Source of the DNA: Streptomyces chromofuscus
GTDB lineage: Bacteria > Actinomycetota > Actinomycetes > Streptomycetales > Streptomycetaceae
Assembly (NCBI RefSeq): GCF_015160875.1
Contig: NZ_CP063374.1
Location: 5,397,501-5,461,500 of the forward strand
Length of the DNA: 64,000 bases
Reading direction: 5' to 3'
Shown here: positions 35,324 to 43,514 of the stretch, piece after piece
Layout of the letters: each line of letters starts with the position of its first letter
Numbering within the stretch: the first letter of the stretch is position 1
The notes under the pieces: model-generated
Database searches by the model: none
What the model saw: the letters and a program-made list of their open reading frames with translations, nothing else
Told to the model about the DNA's origin: nothing
Position numbers and translations under genes: made by a program

Positions 35324-36837
35324 TCCTCATACCGGACCTCGCCGACATCGAGACGACCACTACCAGCAACGCCGAACGGCGGGTGGCCCTGCTGCTGCGA
35401 GCGATCGACGGCCCCCCCGACGCCGTCGCCTTCCACTCCGTGAAGCTGCGGAGCCACGCGGTCAAGCAGCAGGGCGAAGCGGACTTCGTCGTGCTCTGGA
35501 ACGGCGTCGTCGTCATCGTCGAGGTCAAGGGCGGGGGCGTCAGGAAGTACGACGGCGTCTGGTACTCCATCGACCGCCACGGTGACTGGAAGAAGTTGCG
35601 CGAGTCGCCGATGGACCAGGCACAGTCGGCGATGTACGCGCTGCGCGACATCCTTCAGGAGGAAGGCGTCGGTTGGTTCGCGACCGAGGCCGTTGCCCTC
35701 ACCCCAGACATAGACGCGCCTCCGGCAGCCGTCGAATGGAAGGGAAGCCACTGGTGGGCCAAGGAGCAGATGAGCATTGCCGCACTGACCGAAGCCTTCG
35801 AAAAGGTCGCCGGTGAAGCGAGGACCGCTCCCTACGGAATCAGAGTCGCCCGGTCCGAGACGCTCCGGGCGCGCCTCTTCGGTGAGTTCACCAGGATGCC
35901 CGTCATCGATGCGCAGCGGGGCGCCGTGCTGGAGGAGCAGAATCGAGCGACCGAGGGGCAGGCCAGGGTCTTGGCCGCGCTCTCCCGGAACCCGAGGATG
36001 CTCGTCTTCGGTGGCGCGGGCACCGGGAAATCCCTGGTGCTGGCGGAGGGCGCGAAGCAGGAGGCGGGCGAGGGGAAGTCGGTGCTCATCACCTTTCATT
36101 CGCCCGCCCTGATCGACTTCTTCGGTCCGCGGATCGAGGGCAGAGACATCGATCTCCTTCCGTTCGCGGACCTGTCCGGTGACAAGCAGTACGACGTCGT
36201 CTTCGTCGACGAGGCACAGGACCTCATGAACGCCGGGGGCATGGATGCCTTGGACGCCGTGATCCGCGGGGGTCGAGAAGGCGGTCGGTGGAGGATGTTC
36301 CTCGACCCCAACAACCAGGCACGCGTCGACGGCGAGTTCGACCCGGAGGTCTGCGAGTTGGTTCAGCAGGAGGCGCTCCAGTACGACCTGGACCGGAACG
36401 TGCGCAACACCCGTGCGATCGTCCACGTCGTGCAGGAGTACCTCGGCGCCGACGTCGGGGACCCGGGCATCGTCCATGGCGACCGAGTGGAATGGCGGTG
36501 GTCCGACGGGACGGCCGGTGTTTCCGCGGCCGAGACCGTGGCTCGCGACCTCGTCGCGAACGGGGCCCGCCGACAGGACATCTGGATCATCAGTGTGTCC
36601 GAGGACGCCGAGCCGCGCAGGAGCGAGGCCGGATTCCTCGTGACCAACCCCCGCTATGCCAAGGGGCTGGAGGCAGAGCACGTCATCGTCTGTGACCTGC
36701 CACAGGAATACAACGACCGGGGACTCGCCGCTTTCTACGTGGCTGTCACGCGGGCGCGGGTCACGCTCCACGTGGTCGCGTCCAAGGATGACAAGAAGCG
36801 GCTCCAGGATCTTCTTCGAAAGCAGGTTGGGAAGTGA
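35320..36837 (+). CDS. NERD nuclease-like domain fused to UvrD-type helicase
   Basis: The product is 505 aa. The N-terminal NERD/PDDEXK-like domain (about residues 15-135) shows EADFVVLWNGVVVIVEVKGG, whose D and ExK fit a nuclease core. The ATPase has Walker A GGAGTGKS at about 230 and DEAQDL at about 293. It also carries the SF1 motif VAVTRARVTLH at about 472 and a KGLEAEHVIV motif V. It overlaps the upstream helicase (ATGA) and the downstream drmA (GTGA), so the four proteins are likely made together. It may supply the nuclease that is otherwise missing from this DISARM-like operon. Confidence 0.88.
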   Translation: MILIPDLADIETTTTSNAERRVALLLRAIDGPPDAVAFHSVKLRSHAVKQQGEADFVVLWNGVVVIVEVKGGGVRKYDGVWYSIDRHGDWKKLRESPMDQAQSAMYALRDILQEEGVGWFATEAVALTPDIDAPPAAVEWKGSHWWAKEQMSIAALTEAFEKVAGEARTAPYGIRVARSETLRARLFGEFTRMPVIDAQRGAVLEEQNRATEGQARVLAALSRNPRMLVFGGAGTGKSLVLAEGAKQEAGEGKSVLITFHSPALIDFFGPRIEGRDIDLLPFADLSGDKQYDVVFVDEAQDLMNAGGMDALDAVIRGGREGGRWRMFLDPNNQARVDGEFDPEVCELVQQEALQYDLDRNVRNTRAIVHVVQEYLGADVGDPGIVHGDRVEWRWSDGTAGVSAAETVARDLVANGARRQDIWIISVSEDAEPRRSEAGFLVTNPRYAKGLEAEHVIVCDLPQEYNDRGLAAFYVAVTRARVTLHVVASKDDKKRLQDLLRKQVGK

Positions 36838-39800
36838 ACCTCACAGCGGCCCAGAAGGAGGCCCTTCACCATCTCCGAGCCTCCTACGTGGGGCCCGAGG
36901 CCGGAGATGAGGAGGTCACGGCGAACCTGCCTCATCGGCAGTACGCCGTCGGCATGCTGTTCCCGGTCGAAGCCGAGGCACGAGGCTCTCACGGCGACGG
37001 CCACACGGACGAAGAGGTGTCGGCGGATGTCCCCGATGGTGATGTCGAGGAGAGCGGGGCCGGTGTCCCCCTGGCCGAGGACTGGAAGCCCTCGTCCGTC
37101 GCGCTCTCCTTCGTCACCGACGGCGACTCCGTCGACGTCGACTTCTCGTGCGGTACGTACGCCGCTGTCGAGGTAGACGGGCCGCCCAGGTGGCGGCGTG
37201 CCCCGTTCTCCGTCGACGGCCTCGACCTCCGGCGGGACAAGGGGCCCGAGCGCCTTTCCGTGGGTGGTGTCTCGGTCGAGATCGGGTCGCGTTGGCGCGA
37301 CTTCCAGGGCGATTCGTTGGTCACCGTCCACGTACGGGTCCTGACCGAATCAACGGGTGACGACCGACACGACATCCCTCGGACGCTGTTCCAGGTCCAC
37401 CTGGCCGCCGCTCCCTCCGCCGGGGCGGAGATCCTGGAGTACGACACGACGCGCTCGATCGACACTGACCCGGAAGCTGCCGAGCTGCGCCTGCGCTATC
37501 GGAACCGGAAGGTCTACGCGGTCGGGCACGGAATGGCCGCGGACTGGGAGTTCGCGGAAGGCCGTTGTGCCAAGGTCTTCCTCGAGCCCGTGCCGGCCTT
37601 CGTGGTGCCCGCCGTCGAGACCACGGGGTTCGACGAAGGGACGGCCGAGGCCGAGGCCTTGGAGCTGGGGCACCTCCAGCAGATCGACAAGGATCCCGAA
37701 GCGATCCTTCGATCGTTGGACGCCTTCCTCGAGGCGTTCGCCGGCTGGGCCTCCCGGCAGATGGAACGGGCGGAGGCTTTCAGCGACGACAGGGCCGTGG
37801 CCGTCCGCATCGCCGAGCGTTCGCAGGACGCCGTCGACAGGATGAGGGAAGGCATAGACCTCCTCCGGGCGCCGGGACGACAGGACCTTCGAACGGCCTT
37901 CTCACTCGGCATGGCCGCTATGCGTCTTCAGATGCGGCAGGCGTCCATCAACGGTGGGAGGCCGGAGGAGCAGGTGTCGGAGCCGCGGTGGCGCCCCTTC
38001 CAGCTCGGTTTCCTGCTCGTGTCGCTGGCCTCCACCGTCGATGAGGGGCACAAGGACCGGGACCTCGTCGACCTCATCTGGTTCCCGACCGGTGGCGGCA
38101 AGACCGAGGCATACCTGGGTCTCGCCGCGATCGAGGTGTTCCGCCGACGGCTCGCTCACGGAACGGCCGGCGGGGGAACCGCCGTCATCACCCGCTACAC
38201 CCTGCGGCTCCTGACCTCTCAACAGTTCCAACGGGCCGCGGCACTGATCTGCGCGATGGAGCGGCTGCGGGCCACGGACGACCGGGCGAAGGGCATGGCG
38301 CCGTTCTCGATCGGTCTGTGGGTGGGCAACGAAGTCACCCCCGGCACGCGAGTAGAGGCACGTGAAGCACTCAAGCGGCTTCAGAAGGCCGCGCGCCCGG
38401 AAGAGGCGAACGAGTTTCAGGTCGAGAGTTGCCCTTGGTGTCTGACGCCCTTGGTGCCGAGGCTCAGGAGCGACAAGCCAGAGGACTACGGCATGCGCCT
38501 GGACGGCGTGGACGTCGTGCTCCACTGTGTCGACGCGTCGTGCGACTTCGCCGGCGAGCTCCCGCTCGCGGTCGTCGACGAGGTGCTGTACATGGAACCG
38601 CCCACGATCCTGCTGGCCACCGTCGACAAGTTCGCGCGTCTGCAGTTCAGGCCGGAAGCGGGCAGGCTGCTCGGTCTCGGGACCACCTTCAGGCAACCGT
38701 CCATGATCATCCAGGACGAGCTGCACCTGCTCTCGGGGCCGCTCGGAACCACCGTCGCCGTCTTCGACGCGGTGATCCAGCTGCTGCTCAGCCGGTCGGG
38801 CTCCAGCCCCAAGATCGTGGCCTCGACGGCCACCATCCGCGCGTCTGAGGAGCAGGTGGAGGGGCTGTACGGGCGTGAGGTCGCCCTGTATCCGCCATCG
38901 GGACTCGACGACGACCGGACCTTCTTCTCCCGCCCGGTGGAAAGCGGGGAAGGACGTCTCTACGTCGGCCTGATGCCGCAGTCGGTCTCGCAGCCGTCGG
39001 CCGTCATCGCAGCCGTCACCCCCATGGTGGAGATGCCGGAGGCGCTGGCCGCCCGCGCCCCGTCCGCAGCGTCACGGGACGCGTACTGGACGCTGGTCAT
39101 GTACCACAACAGTCTTCGTGAGCTCGGACGTACCGGGACGCTGGTCGTCGACGATGTCAACGGTCGTCTGGAGCCCCGAGCCGAGAGGCTCGGCTTCCCG
39201 CTGCGGCCCGTCAGAGCGGGGAAGGTCCTGGAACTGACGAGCCGTCGCGGAGCCGAGGAGCTGCCGAACGATCTCCGCGCGCTCAGGGTCAGGGCCGACG
39301 AGTCGCCGGAGGCTGTCGACGTGGTCCTCTCGTCGAACATGCTCTCCGTGGGCATCGACATCCCGCGGCTCGCGCTGATGCTCATGGTGGGGCAGCCGAA
39401 GACCACGGCCGAGTACATCCAGGCCACGAGCCGTGTCGGACGTGGAGACACGAAGGGCGTCGTCGTCACGCTGTTCCGGTCGGGAAGGGCCCGTGATCGG
39501 TCGCACTTCGAGACCTTCCGTGGTTACCACGAGGCTCTGTACCGGAGCGTGGAGCCCACGAGCGTCACGCCGTGGTCGTTGGCCTCGCGCGAGCGGTCGC
39601 TCGCTGGCGCGCTCGTGGCACTGCTGCGGCAGTCGTTCACTGCTCTCGCCCCGAACGAAGCGGCGGGTCGGTTCGACCTCGGGGACGACAGGATCCGCGA
39701 AGCGGTCGATCGACTCGTGGAACGGTTCCTTGGCTACGTGACGCGCGCCGACGGCCTCGAAGCGCCGGAAACACGCTCCGCCGTATGGAGCCTCCTGAGG

Positions 39801-40013
39801 GACTGGGACCGACGGGCAGGCCAGGCAAGGGAGTCCGGCGAGCCTCTGTACTACCAGCGGACGAAGAGAGACCAGGCAGCTTTGTTGAAGAAGTTCGGCC
39901 AACCCGGCGAGGGGTGGCTCGTCGGAGACTCGATGAGGTCCGTCGAGCCCAACGTGGCGGTCGAGGTCCAGGAACCGCAGGAGGAGGTGCACCATGGAGA
40001 AGATCAGGCATGA
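36834..40013 (+). CDS. drmA: DrmA-like DISARM helicase
   Basis: The product is 1,059 aa, GTG at 36834. It has a helicase core with Walker A WFPTGGGKTEAYLGL at about residue 418, a two-Cys-pair zinc insertion CPWC ... CVDASC at about 532-567, and a DExH-like IIQDELHLL at about 624. VASTATIR at about 662 and a C-terminal helicase part IQATSRVGRGDTKGVVVT at about 862 complete it. This is the DISARM DrmA pattern (pfam00271 helicase). In DISARM, DrmA works with DrmB in a DNA-loading complex that recognises unmodified phage DNA. The 3' end overlaps drmB by 20 bp. Confidence 0.9.
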   Translation: MNLTAAQKEALHHLRASYVGPEAGDEEVTANLPHRQYAVGMLFPVEAEARGSHGDGHTDEEVSADVPDGDVEESGAGVPLAEDWKPSSVALSFVTDGDSVDVDFSCGTYAAVEVDGPPRWRRAPFSVDGLDLRRDKGPERLSVGGVSVEIGSRWRDFQGDSLVTVHVRVLTESTGDDRHDIPRTLFQVHLAAAPSAGAEILEYDTTRSIDTDPEAAELRLRYRNRKVYAVGHGMAADWEFAEGRCAKVFLEPVPAFVVPAVETTGFDEGTAEAEALELGHLQQIDKDPEAILRSLDAFLEAFAGWASRQMERAEAFSDDRAVAVRIAERSQDAVDRMREGIDLLRAPGRQDLRTAFSLGMAAMRLQMRQASINGGRPEEQVSEPRWRPFQLGFLLVSLASTVDEGHKDRDLVDLIWFPTGGGKTEAYLGLAAIEVFRRRLAHGTAGGGTAVITRYTLRLLTSQQFQRAAALICAMERLRATDDRAKGMAPFSIGLWVGNEVTPGTRVEAREALKRLQKAARPEEANEFQVESCPWCLTPLVPRLRSDKPEDYGMRLDGVDVVLHCVDASCDFAGELPLAVVDEVLYMEPPTILLATVDKFARLQFRPEAGRLLGLGTTFRQPSMIIQDELHLLSGPLGTTVAVFDAVIQLLLSRSGSSPKIVASTATIRASEEQVEGLYGREVALYPPSGLDDDRTFFSRPVESGEGRLYVGLMPQSVSQPSAVIAAVTPMVEMPEALAARAPSAASRDAYWTLVMYHNSLRELGRTGTLVVDDVNGRLEPRAERLGFPLRPVRAGKVLELTSRRGAEELPNDLRALRVRADESPEAVDVVLSSNMLSVGIDIPRLALMLMVGQPKTTAEYIQATSRVGRGDTKGVVVTLFRSGRARDRSHFETFRGYHEALYRSVEPTSVTPWSLASRERSLAGALVALLRQSFTALAPNEAAGRFDLGDDRIREAVDRLVERFLGYVTRADGLEAPETRSAVWSLLRDWDRRAGQARESGEPLYYQRTKRDQAALLKKFGQPGEGWLVGDSMRSVEPNVAVEVQEPQEEVHHGEDQA

Positions 40014-41796
40014 CCTGCGCCTCTCCGAAACGATCTCACCGTTCGGTGTGGGAGCGATCGTCGACGTGCGAGGCGAGTCGCTCATGGCGCCGGACACGTC
40101 CTGGTGGGACAAGAAGTTCGCCCATGAGATCAGCTGTGAGCGTCTGACGGCCCGCCTCGGTGCCGGTGTCCTGAGACAACCACCGGCACATGCGAGCCGG
40201 GCCGCAAAGGAAACCCCTGCGCTGCCGTACTGGCGCTTTCCCGCTTGGCGGTTCTGCGAGCGCTGCGACAAGCTCTCGAAGCTGACCGGTAGGAAAAAAG
40301 GCAAGTGGAGCAACACCTGCGACTGCGGCGGCGCGCTCGTACCGATGCGATATGTCGCCGTCTGCGAAAAAGGCAGCCACATACAGGACATCAACTGGTT
40401 CCAGTGGACACATCGTGGGCGCGCGGCGAGCCTGAACGAAGCGGTCCGCTTTTGCCGTGACTACAAGGCACTCAGGTTCCGCAAGCTGGCCACTCGTGGC
40501 GAAGGCCTCGCGGCCCTGGTGGTGAAGTGCCACGGGTGCGGGAATGAGCGCAGTCTCGCTGAACTCGTGACGAAGGGGGCCCTGCACCGCGACGGGATCC
40601 GTTGCGCGGGACTGCAGCCCTGGGAGCCGGAGAGCTCCGTCAAGAAGCCCTGCTCGTACGAGTTGGTCGCCGTGCAGCGCGGTGCCACGGGCAACTACAT
40701 CGCCGACAGAATCTCGGCTCTCGACATACCGGAGGAGCGCCCACAGTCCGCGGAGACGGCCGACAAGATCCGTGGTCACATGCTCTTCGGGAAAGTCGTG
40801 ACCGACAACGGGGGACCTCAGTCGGAAGTGTTGGCGCAGTTGATCGCCGACGATCTCGGAGTGACGGCGGAAACCGTCCTCGGAGTCGCGGCGGGGGAGG
40901 AAAGCCCTGCGGGTGAGCTGCTGCTCGACCTGAAGGACGGTGAGTGGTCGGCGTTCCTGAAGAAACTCGAGGAAGGACGCGACCGCACGGGAAGCGACTT
41001 CGTCGTCGACGGGAGAAGCCTCGAAGGGCTCGCAGGACCGCAGAGCCTCCTCGGCAAGATCAGCGGTATCGGACAGGTACGCCGGGTACGGGAGGTCCGT
41101 GCCCTGCGGGGGTTCCGACGCCACGACGCGGAAGCGATGCTGATCGACGCCGATCTGGGGGCTGACAAGTCGTATCGGCCCACCTACCCTGCGATCGAAC
41201 TGTTCGGGGAAGGAATCTTCCTGCGGTTCGACGAGGAGAAGCTCGCCGCATGGGAGGCACAGCCGGAGGTTCAGGCACGCGCCGGCATCCTCAAAAAGAG
41301 AAGGGCGGACTCTCCCTGGGCCTGCCGCCTCGACGTGCCGGAACCCAGGTACATCGCCCTGCACACGCTGGCGCACCTGCTCATCCGGCGACTGGCGTTC
41401 GCCAGCGGCTACGCGTCTGCCTCGCTGCAGGAAAGGATCTACGCGAACTCCGACCGCACGGACAAGACCGCCGGGATCCTCATCTACACCGCGGCAGGGG
41501 ACGCCCAGGGGACTCTTGGCGGTCTCGTCAGGCTCGGGGATCCAAAGATGCTGATCCCACTCCTGGTGGCAGCCTTGGACGACGCGGACTTCTGCTCCAA
41601 CGACCCGGTCTGCATCGAAAGCGACCGCCAGGGAACCTCACAGCTGAATCTCTCGGCCTGTCACGGGTGCTCCCTGGTGAGTGAGACCTCCTGCGAAACC
41701 GGAAACCGGCTACTGGATCGACAGCTGGTCCTGGGCGGAAGCGACGTGAGAGGACTGCTGGACGACGTTCTGACGGACGTCCGACGGCCCAGGTGA
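39994..41796 (+). CDS. drmB: DrmB-like DUF1998 protein
   Basis: The product is 600 aa, ATG 39994 with AGGAGGAGGT upstream. It opens with LRLSETISPFGVGAIVDVRG, as DrmB proteins do. Several Cys pairs suggest zinc sites: CERC at about residue 88, CDC at about 109, CHGC at about 178, and a C-terminal CHGCSLVSETSCE at about 555. The DUF1998 core lies at about 450-560 (LHTLAHLLIRRLAFASGY). It acts with DrmA. No drmC (phospholipase-D nuclease) follows; after the stop a 470-bp gap leads to an unrelated-looking restriction-modification operon. Confidence 0.92.
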   Translation: MEKIRHDLRLSETISPFGVGAIVDVRGESLMAPDTSWWDKKFAHEISCERLTARLGAGVLRQPPAHASRAAKETPALPYWRFPAWRFCERCDKLSKLTGRKKGKWSNTCDCGGALVPMRYVAVCEKGSHIQDINWFQWTHRGRAASLNEAVRFCRDYKALRFRKLATRGEGLAALVVKCHGCGNERSLAELVTKGALHRDGIRCAGLQPWEPESSVKKPCSYELVAVQRGATGNYIADRISALDIPEERPQSAETADKIRGHMLFGKVVTDNGGPQSEVLAQLIADDLGVTAETVLGVAAGEESPAGELLLDLKDGEWSAFLKKLEEGRDRTGSDFVVDGRSLEGLAGPQSLLGKISGIGQVRRVREVRALRGFRRHDAEAMLIDADLGADKSYRPTYPAIELFGEGIFLRFDEEKLAAWEAQPEVQARAGILKKRRADSPWACRLDVPEPRYIALHTLAHLLIRRLAFASGYASASLQERIYANSDRTDKTAGILIYTAAGDAQGTLGGLVRLGDPKMLIPLLVAALDDADFCSNDPVCIESDRQGTSQLNLSACHGCSLVSETSCETGNRLLDRQLVLGGSDVRGLLDDVLTDVRRPR

Positions 41797-42269
41797 CGAC
41801 CCTGCGGCCCCGTAGCGCATGCTAGGGGCCGCAGCGCAGCCATCCTCGGTCACTGCCGGGCGGAATCCGTAACCGTCGCTGTTCCTATGGTTTTCGCCGG
41901 TCGACGGGTTCGATCTACTGCGCTGCACTGCTGCGACAGTTCCGGAGGGCCCTTCGGTTGGCAGCGGAAGACCTGGTCAGGAGGTTTGCCGTGCGGAGCG
42001 CACGAGAACCGGTCCACGGATGGTCCAGAGATTGGGCTGTACTCGGGCTCGCAAGGCGCTGCCCGGGGCCGACCGCGCCTAGTTGCTGAGCCGCCGACTC
42101 TGGTTGGCAACTGTTCTGGTCGCCGGCTACCTCGGCGACGTCGCCTGAACTGTGGCGCCAAGCGGTCACAGCCCCGGCAGGCGATCAGGAGACCCACAAG
42201 TCCTGGCGAGGCCGTCGGACCGTGCGGCATCATGATGTTCAGACTAGGGCTATCGTCGGAAAGAAGTGC
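41797..42269. other. intergenic gap between the two defence operons
   Basis: No gene is seen. The tail of the gap holds a lower-GC stretch, CATCATGATGTTCAGACTAG, before the methyltransferase start, likely its promoter. A separate promoter here supports two independent systems rather than one long operon. Confidence 0.5.
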
Positions 42270-43514
42270 ATGTCTAAGACTGCGGTCGTTCCTGCGAGCG
42301 TTACCGTTCGCCACCCCTCCCTCTTATTGATGAGGAACACTCCCGCCCGGCTCGCGAGCGTGGAGTTGTTCGCTGGCGCTGGTGGGCTCGCGCTGGGTTG
42401 TCAGGAGGCTGGCTTTGACCCGCTGGTAACGCTGGAGTTGGACAAGTGGGCCTGTGACACGGTGCGACAGAACCAGGCCCGAGGGAACGAGCTCGTCGCG
42501 AACTGGCATGTCGAGGAGGGCGACGTGCGGGACTTCAACTGGTCCCGCATCACCGACGAGGTGGATCTCGTCGCCGCCGGCCCGCCGTGCCAGCCGTTCT
42601 CCATTGGCGGCCGCGGCAAGGCGGACGACGACGAGCGTGACATGTTCCCGGCCACGGCGGAGGCGATCGCCCATCTGAGGCCCCGCGCGTTCATCATCGA
42701 GAACGTGAGGGGTCTGGCGCGCCCGAGGTTCGCCGACTATTTCCAGTACATCCAGGCCAGGCTTTCGCTGCCCCTCCTCGCCGCGAAGCCCGACGAACTG
42801 TGGGGAGATCACCTGCGGCGGCTCCGGGCGGCAGGCGAGGACGTCAGCAACCAAGAGTTGGCCTATCGGGTCATCCCGGCCTTCGCTAACGCAGCGGACT
42901 ACGGCGTGCCGCAGCAGCGCCAACGCGTCTTCCTGGTCGGTTTCCGAAACGACCTGGACGTGACCTGGGAATTCCCGCATGTCACACACTCGAGACGGGC
43001 GCTTCTGCATGCTCAGTGGACAACTGGTGAGTACTGGCAGGAACATGAAGTGCCCAAGGCGAAACGCCCGGAACGGCCGAAGGTCCCCATACCTGCGGAA
43101 CTGCGGCCGGACGAGGTCCAAGCGCGTTGGCGCACCATACGCGACGCGCTGGCCGGTCTTCCCGAGCCAACGCTGACAGGTACTGCGGGCGTCCTCAACC
43201 ACGTCCTTCAACCGGGAGCTCGTTCCTACCCTGGTCACACCGGTAGTCCGGTGGACTGGCCTGCGAAGACGTTGAAAGCAGGGCGTCACGGGGTCCCCGG
43301 CGGCGAGAACATGCTGCGTGAGACGGACGGTTCCATTCGCTACTTCACGGTCAGGGAAAGTGCCCGCTTGCAGACCTTCCCGGACGACTACGAGCTGCAT
43401 GGCCCTTGGGGCAAGGCGATGCGCCAGCTCGGCAACGCAGTCCCAGTCGAGTTGGCGCGGGTCGTGGCCGACAGCGTCCACGCCGCCCTGCGCGCGGAGG
43501 GATCCGAAGCATGA
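42270..43514 (+). CDS. DNA (cytosine-5) methyltransferase
   Basis: The product is 414 aa from ATG 42270 (GGAAAGAAG upstream). ATG 42330 is an alternative without a ribosome-binding site. Motif I is ELFAGAGGLALGCQEAGF at about residue 32, motif IV GPPCQPFS (catalytic Cys) at about 104, motif VI ENVRGL at about 143, and motif VIII QRQRVF at about 214. Motifs IX/X, RESARLQTFPDDY and QLGNAVP, lie near the end. It methylates cytosine C5, specificity unknown. It overlaps the GHKL ATPase gene (ATGA). Together with the Vsr gene downstream it forms a 5mC-based restriction-modification locus. Confidence 0.94.
   Translation: MSKTAVVPASVTVRHPSLLLMRNTPARLASVELFAGAGGLALGCQEAGFDPLVTLELDKWACDTVRQNQARGNELVANWHVEEGDVRDFNWSRITDEVDLVAAGPPCQPFSIGGRGKADDDERDMFPATAEAIAHLRPRAFIIENVRGLARPRFADYFQYIQARLSLPLLAAKPDELWGDHLRRLRAAGEDVSNQELAYRVIPAFANAADYGVPQQRQRVFLVGFRNDLDVTWEFPHVTHSRRALLHAQWTTGEYWQEHEVPKAKRPERPKVPIPAELRPDEVQARWRTIRDALAGLPEPTLTGTAGVLNHVLQPGARSYPGHTGSPVDWPAKTLKAGRHGVPGGENMLRETDGSIRYFTVRESARLQTFPDDYELHGPWGKAMRQLGNAVPVELARVVADSVHAALRAEGSEA

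Noticed and set aside
41797..42269. A hidden drmC gene after drmB
   Set aside because: No frame of adequate length and no HxK phospholipase-D motif in the gap.
42270..43514. C5 methyltransferase as the DISARM methylase DrmMII
   Set aside because: It is separated from drmB by a 470-bp gap and is translationally coupled to the GHKL/REase-helicase genes and linked to vsr, so it fits the second operon better; a shared role is not excluded.
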